A stretch of DNA of 64,000 bases from Linyphia triangularis. Lineage: Eukaryota > Arthropoda > Arachnida > Araneae > Linyphiidae. The notes under the pieces are model-generated. The model was not told the DNA's origin, made no database searches, and worked only from the letters and a program-made list of their open reading frames with translations. The stretch spans positions 28,819,933 through 28,883,932 of the forward strand of contig OZ021724.1 of the NCBI GenBank assembly GCA_963978545.1. The letters are read 5' to 3'. This document shows positions 24,838 to 51,200 of the stretch, one piece after another. How positions within the stretch are numbered: position 1 is the first letter of the stretch; each line of letters begins with the position of its first letter. The translations under genes were made by a program, and so were the position numbers.

Positions 24838-24851
24838 CCCCCCCCCCCCTT
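24838..24851. repeat. Poly-C tract
   Basis: A run of about 13 C in AT-rich DNA. It matters only as a simple repeat and a likely sequencing weak point. Confidence 0.8.
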
Positions 24852-25218
24852 TCCACGGAACCCCCCTGGTTGGCGTTATTGTGCTAAGGTTGTCGTTTAG
24901 TAAAGTAACGAAGTCGTTCAAGTTAAATATTGTAAAAGTTCATGATATATTTGTTTTTACTTGCAACGCATTATCTTTCTGCAAAGTTGCGAAATATATT
25001 TTTATTTAGTAATTTGTTTGTGATTGTTTTCAATGCTTAATGGTTCCTCGTAGCAGAAAACACTCGACAATGTGATTTTGGCGCAGCTTTTACAGACCTT
25101 CTGAATAAAGGATCGCCTCAAATTACTTGACATGGAATTAAATTTTGAATCACTTGCAATTGTGATTTGGAGATTTTTTATTATCTCTTATATACTGCCC
25201 CTTTCTTTGCCTTTAAGG

Positions 25219-25257
25219 TTGGTTTGTTTGTACGCTCAACCATTCAATTCCTTCTTA
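25219..25257 (-). mobile_element. SINE family B 3'-end fragment
   Basis: ggttggtttgtttgtacgct followed by caac equals the end of family B (tgagcgtacaa...ccaacc on the minus strand). It is a short remnant, so confidence is limited. Confidence 0.45.
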
Positions 25258-25532
25258 GCCCAGCCACTTCAGCGTTATTGCTTAATAGTTTGCATAATAT
25301 CTTAAAGTGATGCATCTATTTAAAATACACTTAACTTTGCTGTTTTCTAACCATTAATAATGTAAAGAAAGATATCCCTACTTATATACCTACTTAACAT
25401 TTTAATAAGTTTGTTTTTTTAAACATTGGTAGCTCTTGCTTCAAGGTACATATCGATTAAAAAGAAATGTGGAAACTACATTCAAATACAATAATTTTTA
25501 CGATATTCTAGAAGTATTTTCATTTCAGGATG

Positions 25533-25713
25533 GCCGACTAAACGGTACAGTGGTTAGCGTGCTAGCTTCTTGACCGCAAAGTTGCGGGTTCGAGTCCCGT
25601 GTTAGGCATGGGTGTTTGTAAATGTATATTGGCTTGTCTAATGACGAATGTTTCGGCGCATTATAGCCCTCGTGTTGCTGACGGTGCCAGATAATCTGAA
25701 AACAACCAACCAA
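25533..25713 (+). mobile_element. tRNA-derived SINE, family A, copy 2
   Basis: Full-length copy: A-box region (cagtggttagcgtgctag), B box (gggttcgagtcccgtg), body, and tail aaaacaaccaaccaa. A perfect 13-bp duplication, tcatttcaggatg, flanks it (25520-25532 and 25714-25726). A tRNA head plus a long target duplication shows Pol III origin and LINE-type integration. It is not a functional tRNA gene, because the tRNA part runs straight into the SINE body. Confidence 0.95.
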
Positions 25714-25780
25714 TCATTTCAGGATGTTTTCTTATTTAGCAATGACGTGATACTTCAGACTTATGAATGCATGATTTTAA

Positions 25781-26054
25781 CCTTCCGTTAGTTGCGTTCC
25801 GCTTTCCGACGTGGTTAGTCGCGTTGCACCTATGAGGTGTTTCCGGTTTTTTGAAAGCCAAATGAAATTTATTCTAGTTTAAATAGTTGATTATTATCGA
25901 TTTAAGATTCATTGGAGATATAAAGTATTAAACAATCTATTTAAATATTAAAATTTATTAAAAAATCGTATCACAAGTAATTCAATAAAAATAACGGCAG
26001 AGGAGGAAAAAAGTATTGAGATGCCCCTGTGAGGTGCTCGTGACTAAAGGAAGG
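25781..26054. mobile_element. TTAA-flanked MITE (piggyBac- or Kolobok-like)
   Basis: ccttccgttagttgcg at the left end pairs with the complement of the right end, cgtgactaaaggaagg (12 of 16 bases match). The left end follows TTAA (25777-25780) and the right end is followed by taaa, a one-base change from TTAA. 274 bp, no coding capacity. Family assignment is by target site only. Confidence 0.6.
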
Positions 26055-26058
26055 TAAA

Positions 26059-27033
26059 ATGTTAGGATTCCAACTTTATACCGTCTAGATCAGATGAGGT
26101 TGGCTTTAGGGAGGATTTTTTTTTTTTTTTTTTTTTACATTGGTAAGCTGTACATCACATGATGAGAGGTTAACTATTCAATCTAAGCAATTGCATTTAT
26201 TGAAAAGTTTTTGTAGTAATAAGGGTTGTATATCCTACTATTTTAGATTTCTAAATTAAAAAATAACTTAGCATTGAGAATGTTAGAAAGGTAATATATA
26301 TTGGATTATTGATTTTCAAACACACCATGGAACATAAGTTCCACTCTCGAACCTTATTGTCAAGCAAGGTTAGAAACTAATAATAATTATCGTTATAAAG
26401 ACTATTGGGACCAAATTTGCACTTTTAACTCGATCGGCTCCGTGGTTACTGGATGCATTTCAGTTAATCAGTGATTAACAAATTATTTAGATGCGATTTA
26501 CGCATCTAAGATTTAACCCGTTTTGCGTGATTAAAAAAGTTCAGAAACTGAAATCGTCCTGTGAAACACAATTCAATAAAATTGTCGTTGTATAATGTAC
26601 AGTAACTAAAGTTGTTGTATTTGATGTAACTGACAAAATGATTAAATTTTAATGAAAATGACATCTTCGAATCTAAATGATACTGAATGCTCCAATCAAA
26701 TTTTTTCTATTTTCTTAAAAATTTAAAGTTATAATGAACTTTTTGTCAAGTATGTTAACTTCACCTCCACCCAATACTTCACTATACATTTTATGTTATG
26801 GCCGATGAGTCCAATTTTGCTTGCCTGCTTCTTCGAAGTAGTTCGGGCTTGACGGGGCATACAGTGGCGTTCTGGTTGGGAACATCACCGTTGCCTGGCA
26901 ACAGAAAGACAGAATTCTAAATTGTAAAATAACTAACTTTTTTCCTGTTACCTTTTTTCTCGCCCTCAGCGATGTTATATTTGAAATCGGTTCAAATAAA
27001 GACGCGATATTTATATATATTGCTCACTAATAA
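26059..27033. other. Non-genic DNA
   Basis: No gene recognised. A poly-T run lies at about 26117-26137. Confidence 0.5.
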
Positions 27034-28381
27034 TCTACAATATAATAATAAAACAAGCTGTCTGTCCCTTGGATCAATAGAAACCTACTTAAAATTGGAG
27101 TAGACCTCTGAAATTTTCAACACAAGAACTTTTGGCCTTCTAATATCACATATGTCAAACATAATGTTATAATTTTAATTAGTTATTTTTTAATTAATTT
27201 TCTTAATTAACATTTTTTTTTTTTACAAAACGACTTCTAATCGGATTACAGTTCTGAAATTTTCAATATAAGTTGTTTTTAGACTTCTAATTGGACTTTT
27301 GAAAAACAGAATTTTGAACTTTTATTTAGTTCTTTTTTAATTAATTTTTTTAAATAATAAATATTTTACAAAACGATTTCTAATAGGGCTACAGCTCTAA
27401 AATTTTCAACATAAGTAGTTTTGGCCTTCTAATTAGACTTTTGAAAAAGAGATTTTTAAATTTTTATTTAGTTCTTTTTTAATTAATAAATATTTTACAA
27501 AACGACTTCTAATAGGGCTACAGCTCTGAAATTTTCAACATAAGTAGTTTTGGCTTTCTAATTGGATTTTTGAAAAATAGAATTTAAAATTTTTTATTTA
27601 GCTCTTTTTAATTAATTTTTAATTAATAAATATTTTACCAAACGACTTCTAAAAGGGCTACAGCTCTGAAATTTTCAACACAAGTAGTTGTGGTCCCCTA
27701 ATTGGGCTTTTGAAAAACAGATTTCAAAATTTTATTTGTTTTTTGATTAATTTTTTTAATAATTTGTTTAATTAATTAATAAATTAACACATATTTTACA
27801 AAACAATTTCTAATTGTGTACTACTGTTCTGAAATTTTCAACACAAGTAGTTTTAGTCTTCTAATTGGGCTTTTGACAAGAATGTTAAAATTTCAATTTG
27901 TTTTTTTAATTAATATTTTCACCAAAAGCTACTTCTATTAGGCCTAGAGCTCTGAAAGTTTCAAAAAAAGTAGTTTTGGCCTTCTAATTTTGCTTTTTAC
28001 AAACATCACGTGTTAAAATATTCTTAAAGGGGTGTTGTAATATGGTATTAACGAGGAATTTTTTGCTTTTTGACAGGGGAGGGGCTTCTAATAGCTTTAT
28101 GTAGTAATTAGTTTCTAATGAGTGAAGCGAGCATACGCTTTTGCAGGCTTGAATAGCAATGAACCTTTCAACGAGTTAAGTAAGACTGTGTTTATGTGTC
28201 AATGAATTTTTCAGCGAGCAAAGCGAGCTCGATTTTGCGTTGCGATGAACCTTCCTGCGAGCGAAGCGACAAAAATTGAGGCCTACACACCAATGACGGA
28301 TTTTCCCAACGCAGGGCCTCACAGCTACCTAAAATATTGCACATGGTAAAATTTCGTGGCGAAGCATGAGCATTCAGCTAG
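27034..28381 (+). mobile_element. Non-autonomous Helitron-like element
   Basis: The left end is A|TCTACAATATAATAATAA, followed by aaacaagctgtctgtcc. The right end is cattcagCTAG|T, preceded by a short stem (tcgtg...gcatga with one wobble) 10-15 bases upstream. TC at the 5' end, a hairpin before CTAG, insertion between A and T, and no target duplication are the defining Helitron features. The 1348-bp interior has no Rep/helicase frame. It consists of a seven-copy tandem array plus GC-richer sequence with gcgagcgaagcga motifs. Confidence 0.8.
27095..28010 (+). repeat. Seven-copy tandem array within the Helitron
   Basis: The phrase gaaattttcaacacaagtag, or close variants, recurs at about 27110, 27256, 27398, 27528, 27668, 27831 and 27953. 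Each is preceded by acgacttctaatagggctac and followed by ttggccttctaattggg. Unit length varies from about 123 to 163 bp, mostly by change in the AT-rich linker (ttaattaat runs). Confidence 0.85.
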
Positions 28382-29980
28382 TAACTTATAAAACTGCAAT
28401 AATAATAAAAAAAAAATTGTAATTTGAAGTGCGGAACTCATGTTCCATTTCATTGCGTGTCCAATAAACAATTGAGGACGAAGTCTACTAAAGCTGCTAG
28501 AAAACTGCCATTGTTGACGCGCGTCCAACAATTATTGTGAATTTATCTGAATTTTCATTGTGAAGCATAACCACTTAAAAGTAAGCTAATAATTTATATA
28601 TTTTTTAAAAGACTGATGAAAACAAATTATAATTTTTTTTTTCTGGAAACGTTGAGGAATGGAACTTTTTGGCACTCCATTTGAGGCCAAATTTATTTGT
28701 TGATTCTTCCTGTTCGCATTTGGCAACAGGTGTATTTGTTTTGTTAATGAACCATCTGCGTTAGCTTTTGCGTGCTATTGTTTTCCTTTCGATTTGATCT
28801 GGTTATGATCAATTGCTGCTCTTCATTTCTCCGTCAACGATGCTCATGAGTAGTTTCGTAACCAATATCTGAATGTAATTTAATCAACATGTTTCATTAA
28901 ATTAGATAACAAATTTTGGCGGATATTTCAGTTTGTTGAAAGGTCCTTTGTCAAATTCAGTGTTTTCCGATGTGTTAAGCTTCTCTTTTTAGTGATGGAC
29001 AACTATGTATATTTTCCCTCTTTCGCTTTTCATTTATTTTATATTATTCCCCCCATAAACCTTGTTTCTGTAAAAATTAATTTTTCTTTTATATGAAACT
29101 TTTTTTTTTCATGAGTTGCCATATCTTTAAAGTATCCTTGTTTAGTGTCCTCTGTCAATTGAATCTTTTTATAAAAATATATAAATAATACGAAGTCGTA
29201 TATTTCTTAAACTGTTCTCATTTGAATGTTTGTACATTTAAGTTTTGTTCAGTTGAATTTTTGTTCAGTTTATTATTGACATTACGTTTCTGATCTGTTG
29301 TCTATCCCCTCACTTGTAGATCTTGCAGAAATAAAATATTCCCTTAAAACGTATTAGAAATACATAGTGATCATAATTCATAAAATCACAGTTCATAATT
29401 CACATAGTTCATAATATGGTATAAAAAGTTTTGTATCCTTGAACTGTATTCAAGGTACAATTTCGTAATCAAATGAATTAAAAGGGCACCCTCCATGACT
29501 TCCCATACAGGATGGTGAATAAAATGAACTTTTGAATAATTTCTGTTTACAAAATGTAATATACTGCACTCTGTTTTGGTTATCATCTAAAACTTAAAAT
29601 AGTATTGTAGTATATATCAGTTGTATTTTTTTTTTATTAAGTAAATTATTTTAAGCTGATTGTAAAGTAATCTTGATGAACTGCATGATAGAATATCTGT
29701 GTTGTTCATATTATGACAGTACCTTATTGATACAATAGCACTCACAATGTTATTGTGTAAGATTTTCTGATGGTATAATCTTATCATTATCTTTTCCCAC
29801 ATAAAGTTTTGTATATTCATTACAAAAAACATTGTTTTTTGTGTGGTAGTTGATGTCCATTAAAAAAAACCCTCTTATTTTGGTAACATAAAGTTATTTA
29901 TTGCAAACAAAATTTCTGTTAGTTATATTTTACCTAAAGGAAAATTTCTCTGTGTACTTATATTTTCCATTAATTTTTAG
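28382..29980. other. Upstream region of the ceramidase gene
   Basis: No coding sequence recognised. It should hold the promoter and any 5' non-coding exon of the alkaline ceramidase gene, if that exon is not further left. A GC-richer patch at about 28430-28580, ending ttaaaa|gtaagc, would fit a 5' UTR exon with a good donor at 28581, but nothing proves it. Confidence 0.35.
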
Positions 29981-29999
29981 ATAAAATCATAGTTCAGAG
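29981..29999 (+). other. 5' UTR part of the first coding exon
   Basis: A consensus acceptor (ttaatttttag, AG at 29979-29980) lies 19 bases before the ceramidase ATG. This suggests an upstream non-coding exon is spliced here. Confidence 0.5.
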
Positions 30000-45856
<15,857 letters not shown>

Positions 45857-48480
45857 AAATATGATGGATCTGAGTTAATTGCTTTAATATAGTCTTCCAA
45901 AGTTGTAGCTTTTTTTTATATTATACATAACCCTTCTAATGCTTGTTTGTAAATGTGAATTGTACAGTATTTATAACCTTGCTGTGTTTTAGGCATTGTT
46001 GTATGTTTGTCCTTGTGAAAAGTTTACTACATGTTGCTATCTGGAATGGTATCTCGCTGATAGCTGACTGGTTCAGCAATGTTTTAACCTTTTTTTGTAA
46101 TGAAAGTGTTAATAAATTGTTTGTTGCTTTAAACTATGGTTTTACATTTTATGAATACCACTGTATGTGCCTTAGTTATTTCAAAAATGAATGTAGTATA
46201 ATAATCAAGGAAAGTAAATTAATTATACATTGGTTGTGAGAAACATTTTTTAAAACATATATCCTAATTAATATAAAACAAAATCACTTTAAGGTATACT
46301 ATGGCTCATTTTCATAGCAAATGTTAGTATTTAAAAATAAAATTTCAATTATTATTTAAGAGTTAAAATTTAGTTTTTAGCTTCTTCACTATAAAATCTT
46401 ATACGAAAGGTCTGTTGTCATAGATAAGACGAGAAAAGCACAGACATCAAGTAAAAGGTCTTGCAAGATGGGTTCCCATTTAAAAATTCACCGGAAAGTT
46501 TTGACCACAGTAAATGGAGACCCAAAGTTAATTTTCGATTCGCTTAGCCTAAATTATTACTGCTGCAGACGTGTGTCTCATATATGACTTTGAAGCTGTC
46601 GATAAGTTAAAAGGATTGCATCAAATTAAATTGGAAATTACAACCTAAAGTGCTTTAAAATTCGACCAGAAAAGTGCTTCCTTAGTAATTCTAAGGGGAA
46701 TTCTAATCTTAGCTGGAATAGAGATATCGGAATAAAATTTTAAAACATCTAGGTGACAAGTTTGTCTCAAACTTGTGTTATAAAAAATTAGTGAGGAAAT
46801 TTAAAAAAAATGCTTTTTGTTTTTTTGGTTTCATGATAACTAATAGAATTTTGTCTACATTAGATTGCAGCCTTTCTTGTCTTACCTGTTAAAAAGAAAT
46901 TTTTAAATTTTTGAAAATTGTAGGTATAAGATGGACAACTAGGTTAATAAAATTATATTAAGAATTATTATTTAATGTGAAAAATAAATTAATTTTTAAA
47001 GATTAGAGCAAATACTCTATACTTAAGAATTTATATTAAGCTCAATAGTAATTTACAGGTTTCACACAATCATTAAAAGTTCTTAATATTTTTTCAATTG
47101 TTTTCTAGGCCTTAATAGTACTTGAAAATACTTGCAGGTCCTTAAAAGTCCCTAATTTTTTTCGGATAATTTTTTGTGAATATTGTGTGCCCGACTGCTG
47201 TTTCTAAAATTTAAAAATCTTAGTGATAAATTGTAAAAAAAATTCTAGAACAAACACATAAAATATGATCATAAGCACCATTTATTAAAACCATTTTAAA
47301 AGGATTTATACATTTGAAAAATATATAACACCTTGAAATCAGGAATTTAGAGTTTTTAATATTTGTTTAACTTTCATTGTGGAATGGGCCAAAACAATCT
47401 GGGCAAAGACTTGCCTGACATGCTACTTTCTTTGCACAATGTTACAATTAACTTTAAAATCCTGAAATGCTAAGGAACTCTTCATTAAGGGGAGACTTGA
47501 GGTTATGTAGATAATACATTATTATTCCCAGTATTTACTAAAATATTCAATAAAAATATATTATTTCAGTATTTTTACTTTTGCTTTACATAACGAAAAT
47601 TTCTGTAACTTTTTGTGTTAAATATCTTTAATTAAAAATTAGTATAAAAACATTATACCTGAAAACCAATTTTCGAAGGTCTTTAAAATATTATTTAGTT
47701 CCTTAAAAGTCATCGATTTTCCATCTCTGATTTCAGTGAGAACTCTGATTTACTTTACAAACCTACCAACATAAAGAAATTCAAACTATGAAAGTGATGT
47801 TCAGTAGACTATTTGAAAGAAATTATTTGTGTACACAACAATGCTCTTCTAGTAATGTATTTATAATGATTGGGATAATCACTAAATGAGTACATTTCTT
47901 CTGTCTAATAAAAAAAATTCTAATCTTCATTGGGCACAGTAGTTGAATTGAAAGTTCATTTTTTTACAAGGCTGTAAAATTTTATAAATTGTTTTAGTTT
48001 TAAATTGAATAATTTTAATGGTTAATCTGTACAGGTATTTAATCAGAAAGTATTGAAGAATTTTCTCTCATTGAATTGTCTACATTACATTGATGGATTG
48101 AATTGAACAAATCTTATCAAAGCACATTTCAGTTTAAAAAAATACAATGATAAATTGTTTGTTTTGCAATAATTGAAAGTACATACTCTAGAATACTTAT
48201 AAAACAATACGTACAAGATAATTCATTAAACTTAAACATCTAAGTTAAAAGATACTGAAAAAAAAAATTCTGGCACCCGACACTTTAAAGTTGCACAGAA
48301 CAGTTTCAAAATAAGTGCAGGATTCAATATATATTTTAGATTTAACATATAAATTTGGATGTGTGTGACCGAGAGTACAGTTTTTGGAATGTTTGTCAAC
48401 ATTAATTTTATGTTTCAGTTTTAGATGTTTGTAAAACATTAACAAGGGCCATTTTAGGAGTATGACACATTACATCTTCA
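45857..48480. other. Ceramidase 3' UTR and following non-genic DNA
   Basis: The first few hundred bases after the stop are the likely 3' UTR (AATAAA at 46111 and 46336). A stretch at about 47045-47740 has repeated ccttaaaagtcc-type phrases at both ends and may be a decayed transposon. Open frames here are AT-driven and unlike known proteins. Confidence 0.45.
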
Positions 48481-49276
48481 TGATGCCACAGGAGTCGCAT
48501 TCACCCCACAAATACCTAATATTCTTTTAATTTTTGTTTTTCCTTAAAATTCCTAAAATTGTATTTCAATTTCCCACCAATTCCTAAAAAAAATAAATTA
48601 GAAACGCCGAAAATTCATTGATTTTATTCCAAAACCCGCAGAAAAACCTTTAATACCTCCAGAAGAGAAAATATTTTGTGAAGCTTTTATTATTAAATTA
48701 ATTATTAAAATTTTAATTATTGACAAACTATTTTAAAGTGTAACTAAACTCATGTTAGTTAAGTTTTAAAGTTGAAGAATTTTTCTTTTTGAAGTACTCA
48801 ATGTTGTTTAAAAAAAAGTAGATTTAATTAAATATGCATGTTTGTCAAAATAGTGTAATTGTTTGATTATATAACTGTTGTTTTGCTAAAAAGTTGTTTG
48901 AAATTACGTGTTTTTTTTTTAAATTCGCAGTTTTTGGCCGGTATTGAAACAATTTTTGGAAAGAATATGTTTATGTTAGGAGATTTTTTCATCTTTTAGA
49001 CAGCGGGTTCGAGTCCCGTGTTAGGCATGGGTGTTTGTAAATGTATGTTGGTTTGTTAAATGACGAAATGTTTCGGCGCATTATAGCCCTCGTGTTGCTG
49101 ACGGCGCCAGATAATCTGAATACAACCAACCAATCATCTTTTAAAGAAATATCCCTAAAATTTTTTGGATTTACCCCTACATTTTTTGAAATGGTCCCTA
49201 AAATATTTCTAAAATTCTTGGAATTTCCCTAAAATTCCTAGCTAAATTTAAAAAAAACTCGCTGCACCACTGGTGC
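48481..49276. repeat. Decayed repeat with tccctaaaatt motifs, hosting a SINE
   Basis: Variants of ccctaaaattcctaaaattt occur on both sides of the SINE at 48999-49133, suggesting one older element split by it. The ends (ccacaggagtcgcattc; ctcgctgcaccactgg) are weakly inverted. Assignment is tentative. Confidence 0.3.
48999..49133 (+). mobile_element. tRNA-derived SINE, family A, copy 5 (5'-truncated)
   Basis: Starts in the B box (gcgggttcgagtcccgtg) and lacks the A-box half. The rest is nearly identical to copy 7. The 10-bp duplication tcatctttta (48989-48998 and 49134-49143) directly abuts the truncated start. The loss therefore happened at insertion, as in incomplete target-primed reverse transcription. 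Confidence 0.9.
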
Positions 49277-49383
49277 CATCATCCTTCATCACAACGCACA
49301 AATTAAAATCACATATTTAATTTTTTAAAAACATGTTTTGATTAGATTAAATCTATCCGAGAAGTATGTACTGCTGCACTTAC

Positions 49384-50119
49384 TGTGAGTGTCATACACG
49401 AATGACCTAATCAGAGAGAAAATGCTTCAATTACCATTATACTTGATATTTTCAGCTTTCCTGTGTTTTAGATGCTAGTTGTTTATAAAAATAACTATTA
49501 CCCTCATCATTAAATTATCTTTTTCAGGATTAGTGATACAAAATGGCACTATTCACTTTTCCTAATCTAATTTTTAAAAAATTCTTGTACTTTTTGAAAA
49601 CTGTTTTGAGTAACAAGTAAATTGTTAGTTTTCATCACTAGGGACGATTTTTTTTTTTATAGTTTCTTTGTGAAATAATCACTGGTATATTAACCTAAAT
49701 ACGAAGTACCCTTATGACTGTACGAATTGCAAAATTCTTTGTAACATAAATATGTCAATATTCTGCATGATTGACTAATCAGAAAGAAAATGCTTGAATT
49801 GCCAATATACTTCATATTCTCATCTTTCTTGTGTATTAGATACTACTTATTTACAAAAACAATTATTGCCCTTCTACATTAGATTATCCCTTTCGAGAAT
49901 AGTGATGCCAAAGGGCATCATCCGCTTTTCATAATCTGATTTTTAAAAAATTCAAGTACGTTTTGAAAACTGTATTGAGTAACAAGTAAATTGTCAGTTT
50001 CCTTAACTAGATACTTTTTGTACAGTTTCTTTGTGAAATAATAATTGATACATTAATTTGAATACGAAATAGCGTTATGGCTGTAAGGATAAACAATTCT
50101 TTGCAACTGAAATATGTTA
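49384..50119. repeat. Two-copy tandem duplication, period about 368 bp
   Basis: ctaatcagaRagaaaatgct occurs at 49407 and 49775. Both copies run on through tttttaaaaaattcWWgtac, gagtaacaagtaaattgt and tttctttgtgaaataat. Divergence is moderate, so it is older than the 191-bp duplication. Confidence 0.8.
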
Positions 50120-50229
50120 GCATTCTCATTTCTATCTTTGAAAAACACAAAATTTGCAATTTGGGTTGACTATACTAACTACAGCTACCAAAGCAAGTTC
50201 TATCTCATGTCCAATTAAACCATATCACA

Positions 50230-50450
50230 CCTTTGCTTCCAAAGTCATGTAATTTAAAATTCTTCATTTTGAGTTAAAGTGTGTACAGAATCACAAGTGC
50301 ATGTACTCTTGAAGCTGGTTGAACGGCTTTAGCATGTTTTCAATTTGAAACTAACTTGTGCCGTTTATCCAGCTTCAATTACATGTAGTTTATGTTCTGT
50401 ACACATTTAACTCAAAAGAGTAGAACTTATTGTCACTTTTGAAGCAAAGG
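50230..50450. mobile_element. MITE with about 100-bp terminal inverted repeats
   Basis: The left arm (from cctttgcttccaaagtcatg to gctggttgaacggc) and the right arm (from gccgtttatccagcttcaat to gaagcaaagg) are inverted copies. They share ttttgagttaaaRtgtgtac and gaagctgg. caca lies on both sides (50226-50229 and 50451-50454), a possible 4-bp target duplication. No coding capacity. Confidence 0.8.
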
Positions 50451-50999
50451 CACAAGATATTTTGGATTTGTGTTTTTTCACTTATAACTTTATTGCAAGT
50501 CTTGTTTTATAAAATAAGTCATTGTAGAAGGGCATTTTGGTAAAATGATCTTTTTGATAAAATTAGTATTAATTAACTAAACTTTCTCCTTCTGGTGAAT
50601 AAATCAAACTCTCAACTCGGAAACTGTCATGCAGTATCTAGGTTATGCTCTTGACAGCTTTGTCCAATGAAAACAACGTGTATCTAAAAGCACAGGAGCA
50701 CACGTAACAGATATGGGATATCAGGTATGATAAGACCCTCCAGATTTTATTTTCTCCATTACTTTCATTCGAAAAGGCATTTCACTTACCTCATGGTTCT
50801 GTTGAAACACGATAGCTAGATTTTCTATTGTAGCTGACCTATGACGCTCTGAACCAGTTATTTGGAGCAAAGACATGGCTCGTTTGTTTACCTGATTGTT
50901 TATGATTTTTTAATTTTGGATCAAGTATTTTATGATATCGAATGAAGTCGATGCTATGACTTCATTCTTGTTAAGTTCAGTGCCGCCGATAGGAAATAC

Positions 51000-51200
51000 A
51001 TGGCTTTGTTGATGCCTTTTATGCACGAAGCCCGAGGGTCAGAAGTCAATGTGAGCAATTGGGATTTTTCAAACCACACGAAGTTATGGATTATATTGCC
51101 AACCCACGAGATCGCTCTGAAGGTGCTTGCTTTACTACCCATAATGATTCTTGGAGTTATAGGCAACGTTGCAATTCTGGTTGTAATGTGGAGAATAAAG
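51000..51200 (+). CDS. GPCR coding exon 1 (N-terminus, TM1)
   Basis: 67 codons, phase 0 end, donor aataaag|gttagt. Extracellular N-terminus with two N-glycosylation sequons, then TM1 with the GN motif (LLPIMILGVIGNVAILVV). Upstream context is aaatacATGG. Confidence 0.88.

Noticed and set aside
25533..25605. tRNA-like heads of family A (and B) as functional tRNA genes
   Set aside because: Good A and B boxes, but the acceptor ends do not pair well and the sequence continues into the SINE body. Copies are dispersed with target duplications.
27095..28010. Seven-copy array as a CRISPR-like structure
   Set aside because: Units are long, variable and directly adjoining without unique spacers, within Helitron ends in a eukaryotic genome.
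45943..46239. 98-codon open frame after the ceramidase stop
   Set aside because: It lies in the expected 3' UTR, has cysteine- and phenylalanine-rich AT-driven composition and matches no known domain.
46421..46560. Short frame reading KVLQDGFPFKNSPESFDH as a gene fragment
   Set aside because: Flanked by stops, no recognised family, no splice signals that link it to either gene.
48481..49276. Ends cacaggagtcgc and gcaccactg as hAT terminal repeats
   Set aside because: Inverted match is weak and flanking bases do not make an aligned 8-bp duplication. Kept only as a decayed repeat.
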